Assembly: GCF_029080175.1 (NCBI RefSeq) | Contig: NZ_JARFJC010000049.1 | Source: Luteipulveratus flavus | Lineage (GTDB): Bacteria; Actinomycetota; Actinomycetes; Actinomycetales; Dermatophilaceae | Strand: one strand, 5' to 3' | DNA: 64,000 nt | Shown: piece after piece, positions 39,750-48,014 of the stretch | Numbering within the stretch: the stretch's first letter is position 1 | Layout of the letters: every line of letters begins with the position of its first letter | Translations under genes and position numbers: made by a program | Notes under the pieces: model-generated | Told to the model about the DNA's origin: nothing | Seen by the model: only the letters and a program-made list of their open reading frames with translations | Database searches by the model: none

Positions 39750-40912
39750 GCGCCGACGCGCCAGTCGTCGACCCGCTCGCTGCTGAGCGGCGGGCTCGCG
39801 TGAGCTGGGCCCGCCTGGTCGAGCCCAGGGACGCCACGGCCGCGGCGCTCGTGGCCGAGCACGGGCACGTCGAGGCACTGGCCATGCTCCGCCGCGGTGC
39901 CGCGACGCTCGGTCGGGCCGCCACCGAGCGCCTGCACGGTCTCGACCTCGACCGGGAGTGGCGAGCCACCGCCCGCTCGGGTGCACGGGTCGTCGTGCCC
40001 GGTGACGCCGAGTGGCCGACCGGTCTCGACGACCTAGCGATCCCGCCGCACTGCCTGTGGGTGCGAGGGACCGGTGACCTCGCCGCGCTCACCCTCCGCA
40101 GCGTCGCCGTCGTGGGAGCACGAAGCGCGACGGCGTACGGCGAGCGGGTGGCGGCCGAGCTCGGTGCCGGCCTCGCGGAGCGGGGATTCACCATCGTCTC
40201 CGGTGCCGCCTTCGGCATCGACGCGGCGGCTCATCGAGGCGCGCTGGCCGTGGACGGCAGGACGGTCGCCGCTCTGGCGTGCGGGGTCGACCGCGCGTAC
40301 CCGTCGGCGCACGCCGACCTGCTGTCTGAGATCCGGGAGGGCGGGGTCGTCGTCAGTGAGGTCCCACCGGGCTCGGCGCCGATCCGGCCGCGGTTCCTGG
40401 CCCGCAACCGCCTGATCGCGGCGATGACCCGCGGCACCGTCGTCGTCGAGGCCGGGCTGCGATCCGGCTCGCTCAGCACGGCTCGACGCGCCATCGACTG
40501 CGGCCGCCCGGTCGGTGCGGTGCCCGGCCCGGTGACGTCGGTGACCAGCGCCGGCACGAACCAGCTCATCCGGGAGCACCAGGCCGAGCTGGTGAGCGAC
40601 ACCGCGGAGGTCGCCGAGCTGGTCGGGGACATCGGCGTGGACCTCGCGCCCGTGCGGCGCGGGGACGCACGCCCCGAGGACGCCCTGCGGGAGCAGCCTC
40701 GGCAGGTCTGGGAGGCGCTGCCCCGTCACGGAGGCATGCCGGCAGAGCAGGCCGGCGTCCTGGCCCGGCTCACGCCCGCCGAGGTGCTGGCCGCGCTCGG
40801 CGAGCTCGAGCTCGTCGGGATGGCCGAGCGACACGGTCGCGGGTGGCGCAAGACGACGCTGGTCGACGACACGCGGGAGGGTGCGGTGCCGTCGTCGGAC
40901 GTGGCTGGTTAG
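39746..40912 (+). CDS. dprA: DNA processing protein DprA
   Basis: This Rossmann-fold protein of 388 aa loads RecA on incoming single-stranded DNA. After an N-terminal helical region, the core has PPHCLWVRGTGDLAAL, VAVVGARSATAYG, TIVSGAAFGIDAAAHRGAL, ACGVDRAYPSAHADL and FLARNRLIAAMTRGTVVVEA. The C-terminal winged helix (about 315-370) includes GMPAEQAGVLARLTPAEV. It follows comM with a 4-nt overlap. Presence of yraN-comM-dprA does not by itself prove competence, since these genes are widespread. Confidence 0.95.
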   Translation: MSADAPVVDPLAAERRARVSWARLVEPRDATAAALVAEHGHVEALAMLRRGAATLGRAATERLHGLDLDREWRATARSGARVVVPGDAEWPTGLDDLAIPPHCLWVRGTGDLAALTLRSVAVVGARSATAYGERVAAELGAGLAERGFTIVSGAAFGIDAAAHRGALAVDGRTVAALACGVDRAYPSAHADLLSEIREGGVVVSEVPPGSAPIRPRFLARNRLIAAMTRGTVVVEAGLRSGSLSTARRAIDCGRPVGAVPGPVTSVTSAGTNQLIREHQAELVSDTAEVAELVGDIGVDLAPVRRGDARPEDALREQPRQVWEALPRHGGMPAEQAGVLARLTPAEVLAALGELELVGMAERHGRGWRKTTLVDDTREGAVPSSDVAG

Positions 40913-40915
40913 CGT
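40910..40915 (+). promoter_or_regulatory. -10 box TAGCGT, probable leaderless promoter of xerC
   Basis: TAGCGT overlaps the dprA stop and ends 6 nt before the GTG at 40922. Confidence 0.5.
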
Positions 40916-40921
40916 CGGTCC

Positions 40922-41821
40922 GTGGACCGTGCGCCGTTCGACGACTTCGACAGACACCTGCGATCCGAGCGGGGACGGTCCGAGCACACCGTGCGCGCCT
41001 ACCGGGGCGACCTGGAAGCCCTCGCGGCGTTCCTGGACGAGCACGAGACCACCGAGTGGTCCCAGGTGCGGCTCGGCGACCTGCGCTCGTGGCTGGCTTC
41101 CATGGACGGCGGCGGCGCCGCGCGAGGCACGATCGCGCGCCGGGCGGCATCGGCCCGCGCCTACTTCCGCTGGGCGGCACGGACGGGCGTCATCGACCAG
41201 GACCCGTCCCTGCGGCTGCAGTCCCCGCGGCGGACCCGGACCCTTCCCGGGGTGCTGAAGCAGGACGAGGCGCGGGCGCTGATGGACGTCGCAGCGGTCG
41301 CGGCCGACGACTCGGACCCGGTGCACCGCCGCGACGCCGCGGTGCTGGAGCTGTTGTACGCGACCGGGATCCGCGTCAGTGAGCTGACCGGGCTGGACAT
41401 CGACGACGTCGACCTGGGTGAGCGCGTCGCCAGGGTCGTCGGCAAGGGGGACAAGGAGCGCTCGGTGCCGTTCGGCGTGCCCGCCGCACGCGCGCTGGAG
41501 TCGTGGCTCGCCGTTCGACCGCTGCTGGTGATCGAGGGCAGCGGCGCGGCGCTCTTCCTCGGCCGACGAGGACGCCGGATGGACGTGCGTCAGGTACGGA
41601 CCGTCGTGCACCGGCTGCTCGCCCACGTGGCCGACGCCCCGGACCTCGGTCCGCATGGTCTTCGTCACACTGCGGCCACGCATCTGCTCGAGGGAGGCGC
41701 GGACCTGCGCCAGGTCCAGGAGATTCTGGGCCACGCGAGCCTGTCCACCACGCAGATCTACACCCACGTCTCGACCGACCGGCTCAGAAGATCGTTCCGG
41801 CAGGCCCATCCGCGCGCCTGA
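40922..41821 (+). CDS. xerC: Tyrosine recombinase XerC
   Basis: This 299-aa recombinase resolves chromosome dimers at dif. The SAM-like core-binding domain begins FDRHLRSERGRSEHTVRAYRG. The catalytic domain has LYATGIRVSELTGL (first Arg), the Lys region RVVGKGDKERSVP, HGLRHTAATHLLEGG (His-x-x-Arg), ILGHASLSTTQIYTHVS (His and nucleophilic Tyr). All six catalytic positions appear present. The position after dprA is common in actinobacteria. The GTG start is supported by the -10 spacing. Confidence 0.93.
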   Translation: MDRAPFDDFDRHLRSERGRSEHTVRAYRGDLEALAAFLDEHETTEWSQVRLGDLRSWLASMDGGGAARGTIARRAASARAYFRWAARTGVIDQDPSLRLQSPRRTRTLPGVLKQDEARALMDVAAVAADDSDPVHRRDAAVLELLYATGIRVSELTGLDIDDVDLGERVARVVGKGDKERSVPFGVPAARALESWLAVRPLLVIEGSGAALFLGRRGRRMDVRQVRTVVHRLLAHVADAPDLGPHGLRHTAATHLLEGGADLRQVQEILGHASLSTTQIYTHVSTDRLRRSFRQAHPRA

Positions 41822-41828
41822 GTTCCTC

Positions 41829-41834
41829 TAGAGT
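41829..41834 (+). promoter_or_regulatory. -10 box TAGAGT, probable leaderless promoter of DUF3152 gene 1
   Basis: TAGAGT ends 8 nt before the GTG at 41843, a few bases after the xerC stop. Confidence 0.5.
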
Positions 41835-41842
41835 TTTCACCC

Positions 41843-44134
41843 GTGAGTGACGCCTGGAGGAGCCCCGACCCAGGTCGCCCGCGGGGCTCCGACGGTGACA
41901 GCACGGTCTTTCCGGCTCCGGGTGAGAAGACCGTCGCGCAGGGCCTTCGTCCCGTCGTGCTCCGCGCAGGTGCGACCTCGTACGCCGGCGCTCGCTCGCT
42001 CGTCGGCGACCTGCAGCTGGGGGAGCCGTGGGAGGTGCGTTCGGCCGGACTGTCCCGACGGATCGGCACCCGGCTCACCATCCCGACCACCGGCCGAGCC
42101 CTGAGCGTCGCGCAACCGCTGGCCGAGGCGATGCGCCTCGCGGCCGCGCCGCCGGCCGAGGTGGATCCGAGCACGCCACCGCACCCCGAGCCCACGAACC
42201 CGGCTGGGTCGTCCTCGTACCGCTGGTTCGACCCGACCGGCGGCGGCGGCCAGCACGACGCGAGCGGGCACCGCCCGCAGGAGTCGCCCCCGGAACGCCA
42301 GGAGCCGGAGCCCACCGGCTGGCCGAGCCCGGGCGTCGCCGTCACCCGCTTCGCTCAGCTGCCCCGGACCACGGGCACGTCCACGCCCGCTCTCCCGGAC
42401 CGGCCAGCCGTGACGGCCTCGGGCGCATCGGTGGCATCTCGGGTGAAGCCGGTCGGTCGCGGCGCCGTCAGTGAGGAGTCTCACCGACCGAGCGCCTCTC
42501 CGACGTCCGAACGTGGTCCGGACCCGACGGCCATGGCGCCGCAACGAGACTCGGTCGTCGCCGACGACCAGCCGACCTCGGCCGTGCCCGTTCGCACCGC
42601 GCGCGACCTGGATCCCGACCTGACGTCGGTGGCTCCGTCGGTCGGCGGAGCCACGACGGACCCGCCGGCCCCTGGAGTCACGCGTCACGGCCGACTCCCC
42701 ACCGCTCCCGAACGCGCCGCGGGAGTCCAGCCCCGTGCCGACCGTACGAGTGCCGCGCCGTCGGCGCGGTCGGCGCCGGCTGCGGCGAGCGCGCCGGAGC
42801 CCCTCCCGGACCCTGTGCCCATCTCGACGCAGGTGACGCGGCGGAGCACTCCCACGGCGACGAGCGTTCCGAGCCTGTCCTCCTACTCCATCGTCGCGCC
42901 GTGGGGCGCCTTTCCGACGCTGGGTGACAGCGAGCGGGCGGCACGGGAGCGGGACGGGGCGGACGGCCGGAGCGACGCCGTACGGACCGAGCCGGCACGA
43001 CGCTCTGCCCTGGGTCGGCGTGCCGACAGTGCGGGGGCTCCTTCGGTGGGTTCCTCGCGGCTGGGCGGGCTCCCCTCGGCACCACCCGAGAAGCCGGCGG
43101 CTGAGTCGTCTGACCCGGCCCGTCCTGACCCGGCCCGTCCTGACCCGGCCCGTGCTGAGGCGGCCGCGGCGGACGCCGGGGACGAGACCGACTTCACCCA
43201 GATCTACCAACCGCGTCGACCCGCGCCGCGGCTGCGGCCGCCCGGCGGTCACGTCGGCAACGACGACCGCCGCGCCGAGGCGGTCGCCTCCGATGACGAG
43301 GCGGGTGACGGGGGACGCGTGGTCGACGCCAAGCCCTGGGCAGCCGAGCCCCCGGCGACGGATGAGGAGGAGCAGCGCGACGGCGAGGCGCTGTACTTCG
43401 TCCCGGACGACGAGCGCGACGGCGCGCACACGGGCTGGGCTCGTGGCCTGATCGCCGGGGCGCTCGTGGCCACGGTCGCCGGCGTCGGTGCATTCATCGC
43501 GCTCAACGGCAAGCCGGCCACTCCACCGAACCCGGCTCCGAGCGCGTCGGGTTCGAGGAGCGCGACGCTGCCGCCTGCGAGCACCGGTGCCAAGCCCGGA
43601 GTCCTCGCCGCGGTCGTGGTGCCGGGCAGCGACACTCCCAGCAGCACCCGTGCCGTGACCTACGCGCTCGAGGTCGAGAGCGGCGCCGGCGTGAGTGCGA
43701 CCGATGTCGCTCGCAAGGTCGGGGACGTCCTGAGGGACTCGCGCGGCTGGCAGGGGCTCGGCGAGATCCACTTCGAGCAGGTGACTCCCGATCGGCTGCG
43801 GGCCGGGGTCAAGCCCGAGGTCCGTATCGTCGTCGCGGGGTCCGCCACCGCGGCACGGTTGTGTGCGCCGACCGCTCTTGAAGGCGGCTCGACCTGTGCG
43901 ACCGGCAGCACGGCGGTCATCGACGCGAACGGCTGGCAGCGCACCGCGGCGACCTACCAGGGTGATCCGGACGGCTTCCGCACCTACCTGATCAATCACG
44001 CGATCGGCCACGTCCTGGGCCGGGCCAATGCTCCCTGCCCCAGCGACGGCGCTCGCGCTCTTGTCATGACCCCGCAGATCGATGACCTGCAGGGTTGCAA
44101 GCCCTGGCCGTGGCCGCTCGCCCCCGACAGCTGA
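41843..44134 (+). CDS. Long DUF3152 protein with degenerate zinc motif (paralogue 1)
   Basis: This 763-aa protein has a cytoplasmic low-complexity region (about 1-530) rich in Pro, Ser, Arg and Asp, one membrane helix (about 533-553, GLIAGALVATVAGVGAFIAL) and an extracytoplasmic DUF3152 domain from about 600. The domain shares RAVTYALEVE, VLRDSRGWQ and FEQVTPD with paralogue 2. The zinc site reads NHAIGHVLGRAN (718-729): Glu720 is replaced by Ala and the third His by Asn, so hydrolysis is unlikely. A scaffolding or binding role is my inference. Confidence 0.8.
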   Translation: MSDAWRSPDPGRPRGSDGDSTVFPAPGEKTVAQGLRPVVLRAGATSYAGARSLVGDLQLGEPWEVRSAGLSRRIGTRLTIPTTGRALSVAQPLAEAMRLAAAPPAEVDPSTPPHPEPTNPAGSSSYRWFDPTGGGGQHDASGHRPQESPPERQEPEPTGWPSPGVAVTRFAQLPRTTGTSTPALPDRPAVTASGASVASRVKPVGRGAVSEESHRPSASPTSERGPDPTAMAPQRDSVVADDQPTSAVPVRTARDLDPDLTSVAPSVGGATTDPPAPGVTRHGRLPTAPERAAGVQPRADRTSAAPSARSAPAAASAPEPLPDPVPISTQVTRRSTPTATSVPSLSSYSIVAPWGAFPTLGDSERAARERDGADGRSDAVRTEPARRSALGRRADSAGAPSVGSSRLGGLPSAPPEKPAAESSDPARPDPARPDPARAEAAAADAGDETDFTQIYQPRRPAPRLRPPGGHVGNDDRRAEAVASDDEAGDGGRVVDAKPWAAEPPATDEEEQRDGEALYFVPDDERDGAHTGWARGLIAGALVATVAGVGAFIALNGKPATPPNPAPSASGSRSATLPPASTGAKPGVLAAVVVPGSDTPSSTRAVTYALEVESGAGVSATDVARKVGDVLRDSRGWQGLGEIHFEQVTPDRLRAGVKPEVRIVVAGSATAARLCAPTALEGGSTCATGSTAVIDANGWQRTAATYQGDPDGFRTYLINHAIGHVLGRANAPCPSDGARALVMTPQIDDLQGCKPWPWPLAPDS
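43111..43155 (+). repeat. Three tandem 15-nt repeats inside DUF3152 gene 1
   Basis: Unit TGACCCGGCCCGTCC occurs twice exactly and once with one change, encoding DPARP repeats in the disordered tail. In-frame slippage is the likely origin. Confidence 0.85.
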
Positions 44135-44138
44135 CGGA

Positions 44139-44642
44139 TCAGCCCATCGGCAGCAGGACCGGTCGACGAGCACCGAGCAGCAGCAACGGATCTCGGTACT
44201 CGTCCGGACCGGTGACCAGCCCCCAGTGGAGGCAGGTGGCCGGGGCGCAGTGACTGCGAGCGGTGTCCAGCCGGCCGATCGTCGTCCCGGCCCCGACAGC
44301 GGTGCCTCGCGCGATGCGGTCGATCAGAGGCTCGTAGGTCGTCCGCCATCCGCCGGCGTGCTCGACGGAGACCACCCCGCGGCCAGCAACCACCCCGGAG
44401 AAGACGACGCGACCCGGCCCCGCTGCGAGGACGACCGACCCCGCGCCGCCCTCGAGGTCGACGCCGCGGTGACCCGATAGCCAGGGTCTCGGGGGCGGCT
44501 CGAACCGCCGGACGACCGCGGGCGGCGGGCTGAGAGGCCAGACGTACCCGTGCGCCGGTGCAGGCGCGCTGTCGGTCGTGCCGCCCAGGCCGGCAGCGGC
44601 GACCCCGGCAACGAGCAGCGTCGACCAGTCGAAGGAAGCCAT
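44139..44642 (-). CDS. M23 family metallopeptidase
   Basis: This is a LytM-type peptidase of 167 aa, probably exported through an N-terminal hydrophobic segment (STLLVAGVAAAGLGGT) and acting on peptidoglycan cross-bridges. Zinc and catalytic residues are seen in SGHRGVDLEGG (His and Asp) and in ATCLHWGLVTG (His-x-His-like end). The central GPGRVVFSGVVAGRGVVSVEH is the M23 core. It is convergent with DUF3152 gene 1, 4 nt from its stop. M23 genes beside rpsB are common in actinobacteria. The start is uncertain. Confidence 0.85.
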   Translation of the reverse strand: MASFDWSTLLVAGVAAAGLGGTTDSAPAPAHGYVWPLSPPPAVVRRFEPPPRPWLSGHRGVDLEGGAGSVVLAAGPGRVVFSGVVAGRGVVSVEHAGGWRTTYEPLIDRIARGTAVGAGTTIGRLDTARSHCAPATCLHWGLVTGPDEYRDPLLLLGARRPVLLPMG

Positions 44643-44788
44643 GCGTCGACCCTGTTCGCGCGCTCGACTCCTGGCGAGCGGCGCATCCGCCGGTGTGGAC
44701 GACGGGCCAGGCACGGGCGGGGATGTGGACCGTCCGACACGACGCGTGCCCCGTCGCCGACGTCCCACGCCCACGCGAGCGCCGTTCC

Positions 44789-44794
44789 TAGACT
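44789..44794 (+). promoter_or_regulatory. -10 box TAGACT, probable leaderless promoter of DUF3152 gene 2
   Basis: TAGACT ends 8 nt before the ATG at 44803. The same intergenic DNA also carries the promoter of the divergent M23 gene. Confidence 0.5.
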
Positions 44795-44802
44795 GCCGAG
44801 GC

Positions 44803-45642
44803 ATGACCTCGAGGTCCGCGCAGGCAAGTCGGGACGGCGAGCGGCGTGGAGCCGACTCCGGGCTTCGAGCGCGTCGCGCGATCGCCGCGGCGGCGGTGGT
44901 TCTGGCGGTCGGCAGCGCGGTCCTCGGCCTTCTGCACGACGATCCCGCCTCCGCCGAGCCGCGCCACCGGCCTGAGGCGGCGAGGCCCTCGAGTCCGTCA
45001 GCAGCGCGCCCGAGCCCCTCGTCGAGCGGGTCCGGTGCTCGGCGAGCAGCCGCCGCGACCCCCACCTCCGGCACGCCCACGACGTCGGTCCCCGACCGCG
45101 GCGACGGCCGCCTCACCCCGGTGCTGGTCCCGGGAGCCGACTCGCGTACGCAGGGCCGTGCGGTGACGTACGCGCTGGAGATCGAGGGCGGTCTCGGCGC
45201 GGACACCCAGCAGGTCGCGCGCACGGTGGGTGAGGTCCTGCGCGACCCGCGCGGGTGGCAGGCGCAGGACAAGGTCCGGTTCGTCCAGGTGACGCCGCAG
45301 CAGCGCAGCGCAGGGACGCACGTCGACGTGACGATCTCGCTGGTGAGTCCGTCGCGGGTGGACCAGATGTGCGCTCCGCTGGAGACCAGCGGTCTGTGGT
45401 CGTGCGCCAACAAGGACCACGCGGTGCTCAACTACCGGCGCTGGGCCGAGGCGACGCCCACGTACGGCGGCAAGGTCGACCCGTACCGCGTCTACCAGAT
45501 CAACCACGAGGTCGGCCACGAGCTGGGGCACCCGCACGCGGAGTGTCCGGGCCCCGGGCGCCCGGCGCCGGTGATGCTGCAGCAGTCGATGAGCCTCGGC
45601 GGCTGCGTGCCGAACGCCTTCCCGACGGTCACGCGCGGCTGA
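44803..45642 (+). CDS. DUF3152 protein with intact metzincin-like zinc motif (paralogue 2)
   Basis: This 279-aa exported or anchored protein has a hydrophobic segment (AIAAAAVVLAVGSAVLGLL) after a basic start and a Ser/Pro/Ala spacer to about 100. The DUF3152 domain follows (VLVPGADSRTQGRAVTYALE, FVQVTPQQR, CAPLETSGLWSCANKDHAVL). The zinc site is HEVGHELGHPH (His235, Glu236, His239, His245), fitting HExxHxxGxxH. It is therefore probably an active secreted metallopeptidase. It is divergent from the M23 peptidase. Confidence 0.85.
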   Translation: MTSRSAQASRDGERRGADSGLRARRAIAAAAVVLAVGSAVLGLLHDDPASAEPRHRPEAARPSSPSAARPSPSSSGSGARRAAAATPTSGTPTTSVPDRGDGRLTPVLVPGADSRTQGRAVTYALEIEGGLGADTQQVARTVGEVLRDPRGWQAQDKVRFVQVTPQQRSAGTHVDVTISLVSPSRVDQMCAPLETSGLWSCANKDHAVLNYRRWAEATPTYGGKVDPYRVYQINHEVGHELGHPHAECPGPGRPAPVMLQQSMSLGGCVPNAFPTVTRG

Positions 45643-45656
45643 GGCGCGGCGTAGCG

Positions 45657-46814
45657 TCAGGAGGAGAGGGCGCCCAGCCGTCGGACGGCCTCGTGCAGCA
45701 CGTCGTCCTGCTTGCAGAAGGCGAAGCGCACCAGCGTGCGCGCGGCGTCCTCGTCGTCGTGGAACACCGAGACCGGCACACCCACGACGCCGCAGCGCTC
45801 GGGCAGCTCCCAGCAGAAGTCGACGGCGTCCGAGGCACCCAGCGGGGCGGCGTCGGCGATGACGAAGTAGGTGCCGGACGGCCGGCTGACCCGCAGGCCC
45901 GCTCGCTCGAGGCCGGTGACGAGCAGGTCCCGCTTGGCGGCCAGCGACGCGGCGAACCCCTCGAAGTAGCCGTCGTCGAGCCCGAGGCCGTGGGCGATGG
46001 CGGGCTGGAACGGGCCGCTGCCGACGTAGGTGAGGAACTGCTTGACGGTGCGGCAGGCCGCCACCAGCTCGGCCGGCCCGGTCAGCCAGCCGACCTTCCA
46101 GCCCGTCGTGGAGAACGTCTTGCCGCCGGAGCTGATCGTGATCGTGCGCTCGGCCATCCCAGGCAGCGTCGCGACCGGGATGTGCTGCTGACCGTCGAAG
46201 GTGAGGTGCTCGTACACCTCGTCGGTGACGACGTACGCGTCGTGCTCGCGGGCCAGGGAGCAGACGAGCTCCAGCTCCTCGCGGGTGAAGACCTTGCCGG
46301 TCGGGTTGTGCGGCGTGTTGAGCAGCACGAGCCGGGTCCGGTCGCTGAAGGCCGCCCGCAGCGACTCCTCGTCGACGGCGAAGTCGGGGAAGCGCAGCAC
46401 GCTGGTACGTCGGGTCGCGCCGGCCAGGGCGATCGTCGCGGCGTAGGAGTCGTAGTAGGGCTCGAACGTGACGACCTCGTCGCCGGGCTCGCACAGGGCG
46501 AGGACAGCGGCGGCGATGGCCTCGGTGGCGCCGACCGTCACCAGGACCTGGGTGTCGGGGTCGAGGTGGATGCCGTAGAACCGCTGCTGGTGGGCGGCGA
46601 CGGCCTCGCGCAGCACGGGGAGCCCGTTGGGCGGCGGGTACTGGTTGAGGCCGGACGCGATGGCCTCCCGGGCGGCGTCCAGCACCGGCTGCGGTCCGTC
46701 GGTGTCGGGGAACCCCTGTCCGAGGTTGATCGCTCCGGTGCGGACCGCGAGCGCCGACATCTCGCCGAAGATCGTCGCGCCGAACCCGTGCATGCGTGTG
46801 ACCAGGCCTGCCAT
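45657..46814 (-). CDS. Pyridoxal-phosphate-dependent aminotransferase (DapC/kynurenine aminotransferase type)
   Basis: This is a fold-type I class I/II aminotransferase of 385 aa. Motifs are AINLGQGFPDTDGP, VTVGATEAIAAAV, LNTPHNPTGKVF and YVVTDEVYEHLTFDG. SSGGKTFSTTGWKVGWL has the PLP-binding Lys, and the terminal VRFAFCK carries the carboxylate Arg. The closest described families are N-succinyl-diaminopimelate aminotransferase DapC of mycobacteria and kynurenine aminotransferase III; I cannot decide between them. The ATG is supported by a -10 box 6 nt upstream. It is divergent from rpsB. Confidence 0.88.
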   Translation of the reverse strand: MAGLVTRMHGFGATIFGEMSALAVRTGAINLGQGFPDTDGPQPVLDAAREAIASGLNQYPPPNGLPVLREAVAAHQQRFYGIHLDPDTQVLVTVGATEAIAAAVLALCEPGDEVVTFEPYYDSYAATIALAGATRRTSVLRFPDFAVDEESLRAAFSDRTRLVLLNTPHNPTGKVFTREELELVCSLAREHDAYVVTDEVYEHLTFDGQQHIPVATLPGMAERTITISSGGKTFSTTGWKVGWLTGPAELVAACRTVKQFLTYVGSGPFQPAIAHGLGLDDGYFEGFAASLAAKRDLLVTGLERAGLRVSRPSGTYFVIADAAPLGASDAVDFCWELPERCGVVGVPVSVFHDDEDAARTLVRFAFCKQDDVLHEAVRRLGALSS

Positions 46815-47095
46815 GGCGCGATCGTAGGGGAGCGGGACCGGCCTGATTTCCGCGGGAGGACGCCGATCCCGTATCCTGAAGGCACGACTCGTGTGTCCAC
46901 GTCCCCAGGGCCGGGCCAGGCGGGTCGAATTCGCGCGTTCTTCTCCGGCCGCCTTTGCCGGGGTGCGTCCCCCACAGTCCGTGACGGTCCGGCCGGCCAC
47001 CACGGGAGGGACGGGCCAGGACGCCAGGCTTCACGACCGCCACCGGGTGGGCGTGAGAACAACTGGGAAACACTCACGAAAGGCAGACCGCCACC
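46815..47095. other. Divergent intergenic region and rpsB leader
   Basis: This 281-bp region holds the aminotransferase -10 at one end. A plausible rpsB -10 is TATCCT (46872-46877), which would leave a leader of about 215 nt. Near the rpsB start, CACGACCGCCACC and GGGTGGGCGTG can pair imperfectly. S2 leaders are autoregulated in other bacteria, but I see no recognised motif. Confidence 0.4.
46821..46826 (-). promoter_or_regulatory. -10 box TACGAT, probable leaderless promoter of the aminotransferase
   Basis: On the minus strand TACGAT ends 6 nt before the ATG at 46814, with no ribosome-binding site. Confidence 0.5.
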
Positions 47096-47968
47096 ATGGC
47101 CGTCGTCACCATGCGCCAGCTCCTCGAGAGCGGCGTCCACTTCGGACACCAGACCCGTCGCTGGAACCCGAAGATGAAGCGCTTCATCATGACCGAGCGC
47201 AACGGTATCTACATCATCGACCTGCAGCAGTCGCTGACCTACCTCGCCGACGCGTTCGAGTTCATCAAGCAGACCGTGGCCCACGGCGGCACGATCCTGT
47301 TCGTCGGCACCAAGAAGCAGGCGCAGGAGTCCATCGCCGAGCAGGCCATGCGCGTCGGCATGCCGTACGTCAACCACCGCTGGCTCGGTGGCATGCTCAC
47401 CAACTTCAACACCGTCAGCAAGCGTCTCGCGCGGCTCAAGGAGCTCGAGGAGATCGACTACGACGACGTCGCCGGCTCGGGCCGCACCAAGAAGGAGCTC
47501 TTGGTGATGAAGCGCGAGAAGGACAAGCTCGAGCGCAGCCTCGGCGGTATCCGCGACATGGCCAAGGTGCCCTCGGCCGTCTGGGTCGTCGACACCAAGA
47601 AGGAGCACCTCGCCGTCACCGAGGCGCGCAAGCTCAACATCCCGGTCATCGCGATCCTGGACACCAACTGCGACCCCGACGAGGTCGACTACAAGATCCC
47701 GGGCAACGACGACGCCATCCGCTCGGTCACGCTGCTGACCCGCGTGGTCGCCGACGCCGTCGCCGAGGGCCTCATCTCCCGCTCGTCCGGCAAGTCCGGC
47801 GAGTCGACCGAGGGCGCCGCCGAGCCGATGGCCGAGTGGGAGCGCGAGCTGCTCGGCTCCGACTCGACTGAGGCTTCGACCACCGAGGCTCCGGCCGCGG
47901 ACGCCGCGACCACCGAGGCTCCGGCCGCGGACGACGCGTCGACCGACACCCCGGCCGAGCAGGCCTGA
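47096..47968 (+). CDS. rpsB: 30S ribosomal protein S2
   Basis: This small-subunit protein is 290 aa. The family core is VVTMRQLLESGVHFGHQTRR, WNPKMKRFIMTERNGIYIID, FVGTKKQAQESI and WLGGMLTNFNTV. LPVI-type strands appear as LNIPVIAILDTNCDPDEVDY. Residues after about 250 form an Ala/Thr/Glu-rich tail with a tandem repeat, longer than in many S2 proteins. GAAAGG lies about 11 nt before the ATG. It is followed by tsf in the usual translation-elongation operon. Confidence 0.97.
   Translation: MAVVTMRQLLESGVHFGHQTRRWNPKMKRFIMTERNGIYIIDLQQSLTYLADAFEFIKQTVAHGGTILFVGTKKQAQESIAEQAMRVGMPYVNHRWLGGMLTNFNTVSKRLARLKELEEIDYDDVAGSGRTKKELLVMKREKDKLERSLGGIRDMAKVPSAVWVVDTKKEHLAVTEARKLNIPVIAILDTNCDPDEVDYKIPGNDDAIRSVTLLTRVVADAVAEGLISRSSGKSGESTEGAAEPMAEWERELLGSDSTEASTTEAPAADAATTEAPAADDASTDTPAEQA
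47877..47933 (+). repeat. Tandem repeat in the rpsB tail
   Basis: A 27-nt block (47877-47903) recurs exactly at 47907-47933 (period 30), encoding two TTEAPAAD units in the acidic S2 tail. Recent in-frame duplication is likely. Confidence 0.85.
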
Positions 47969-48014
47969 CCACCCTTTCGCTGAACTCTCTTTCGAGAAGG
48001 AGCAACGCACACTC

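Noticed and set aside
46880..47095. A riboswitch or known r-protein leader upstream of rpsB
   Set aside because: Only an imperfect stem is seen; no recognised aptamer or S2-leader motif.
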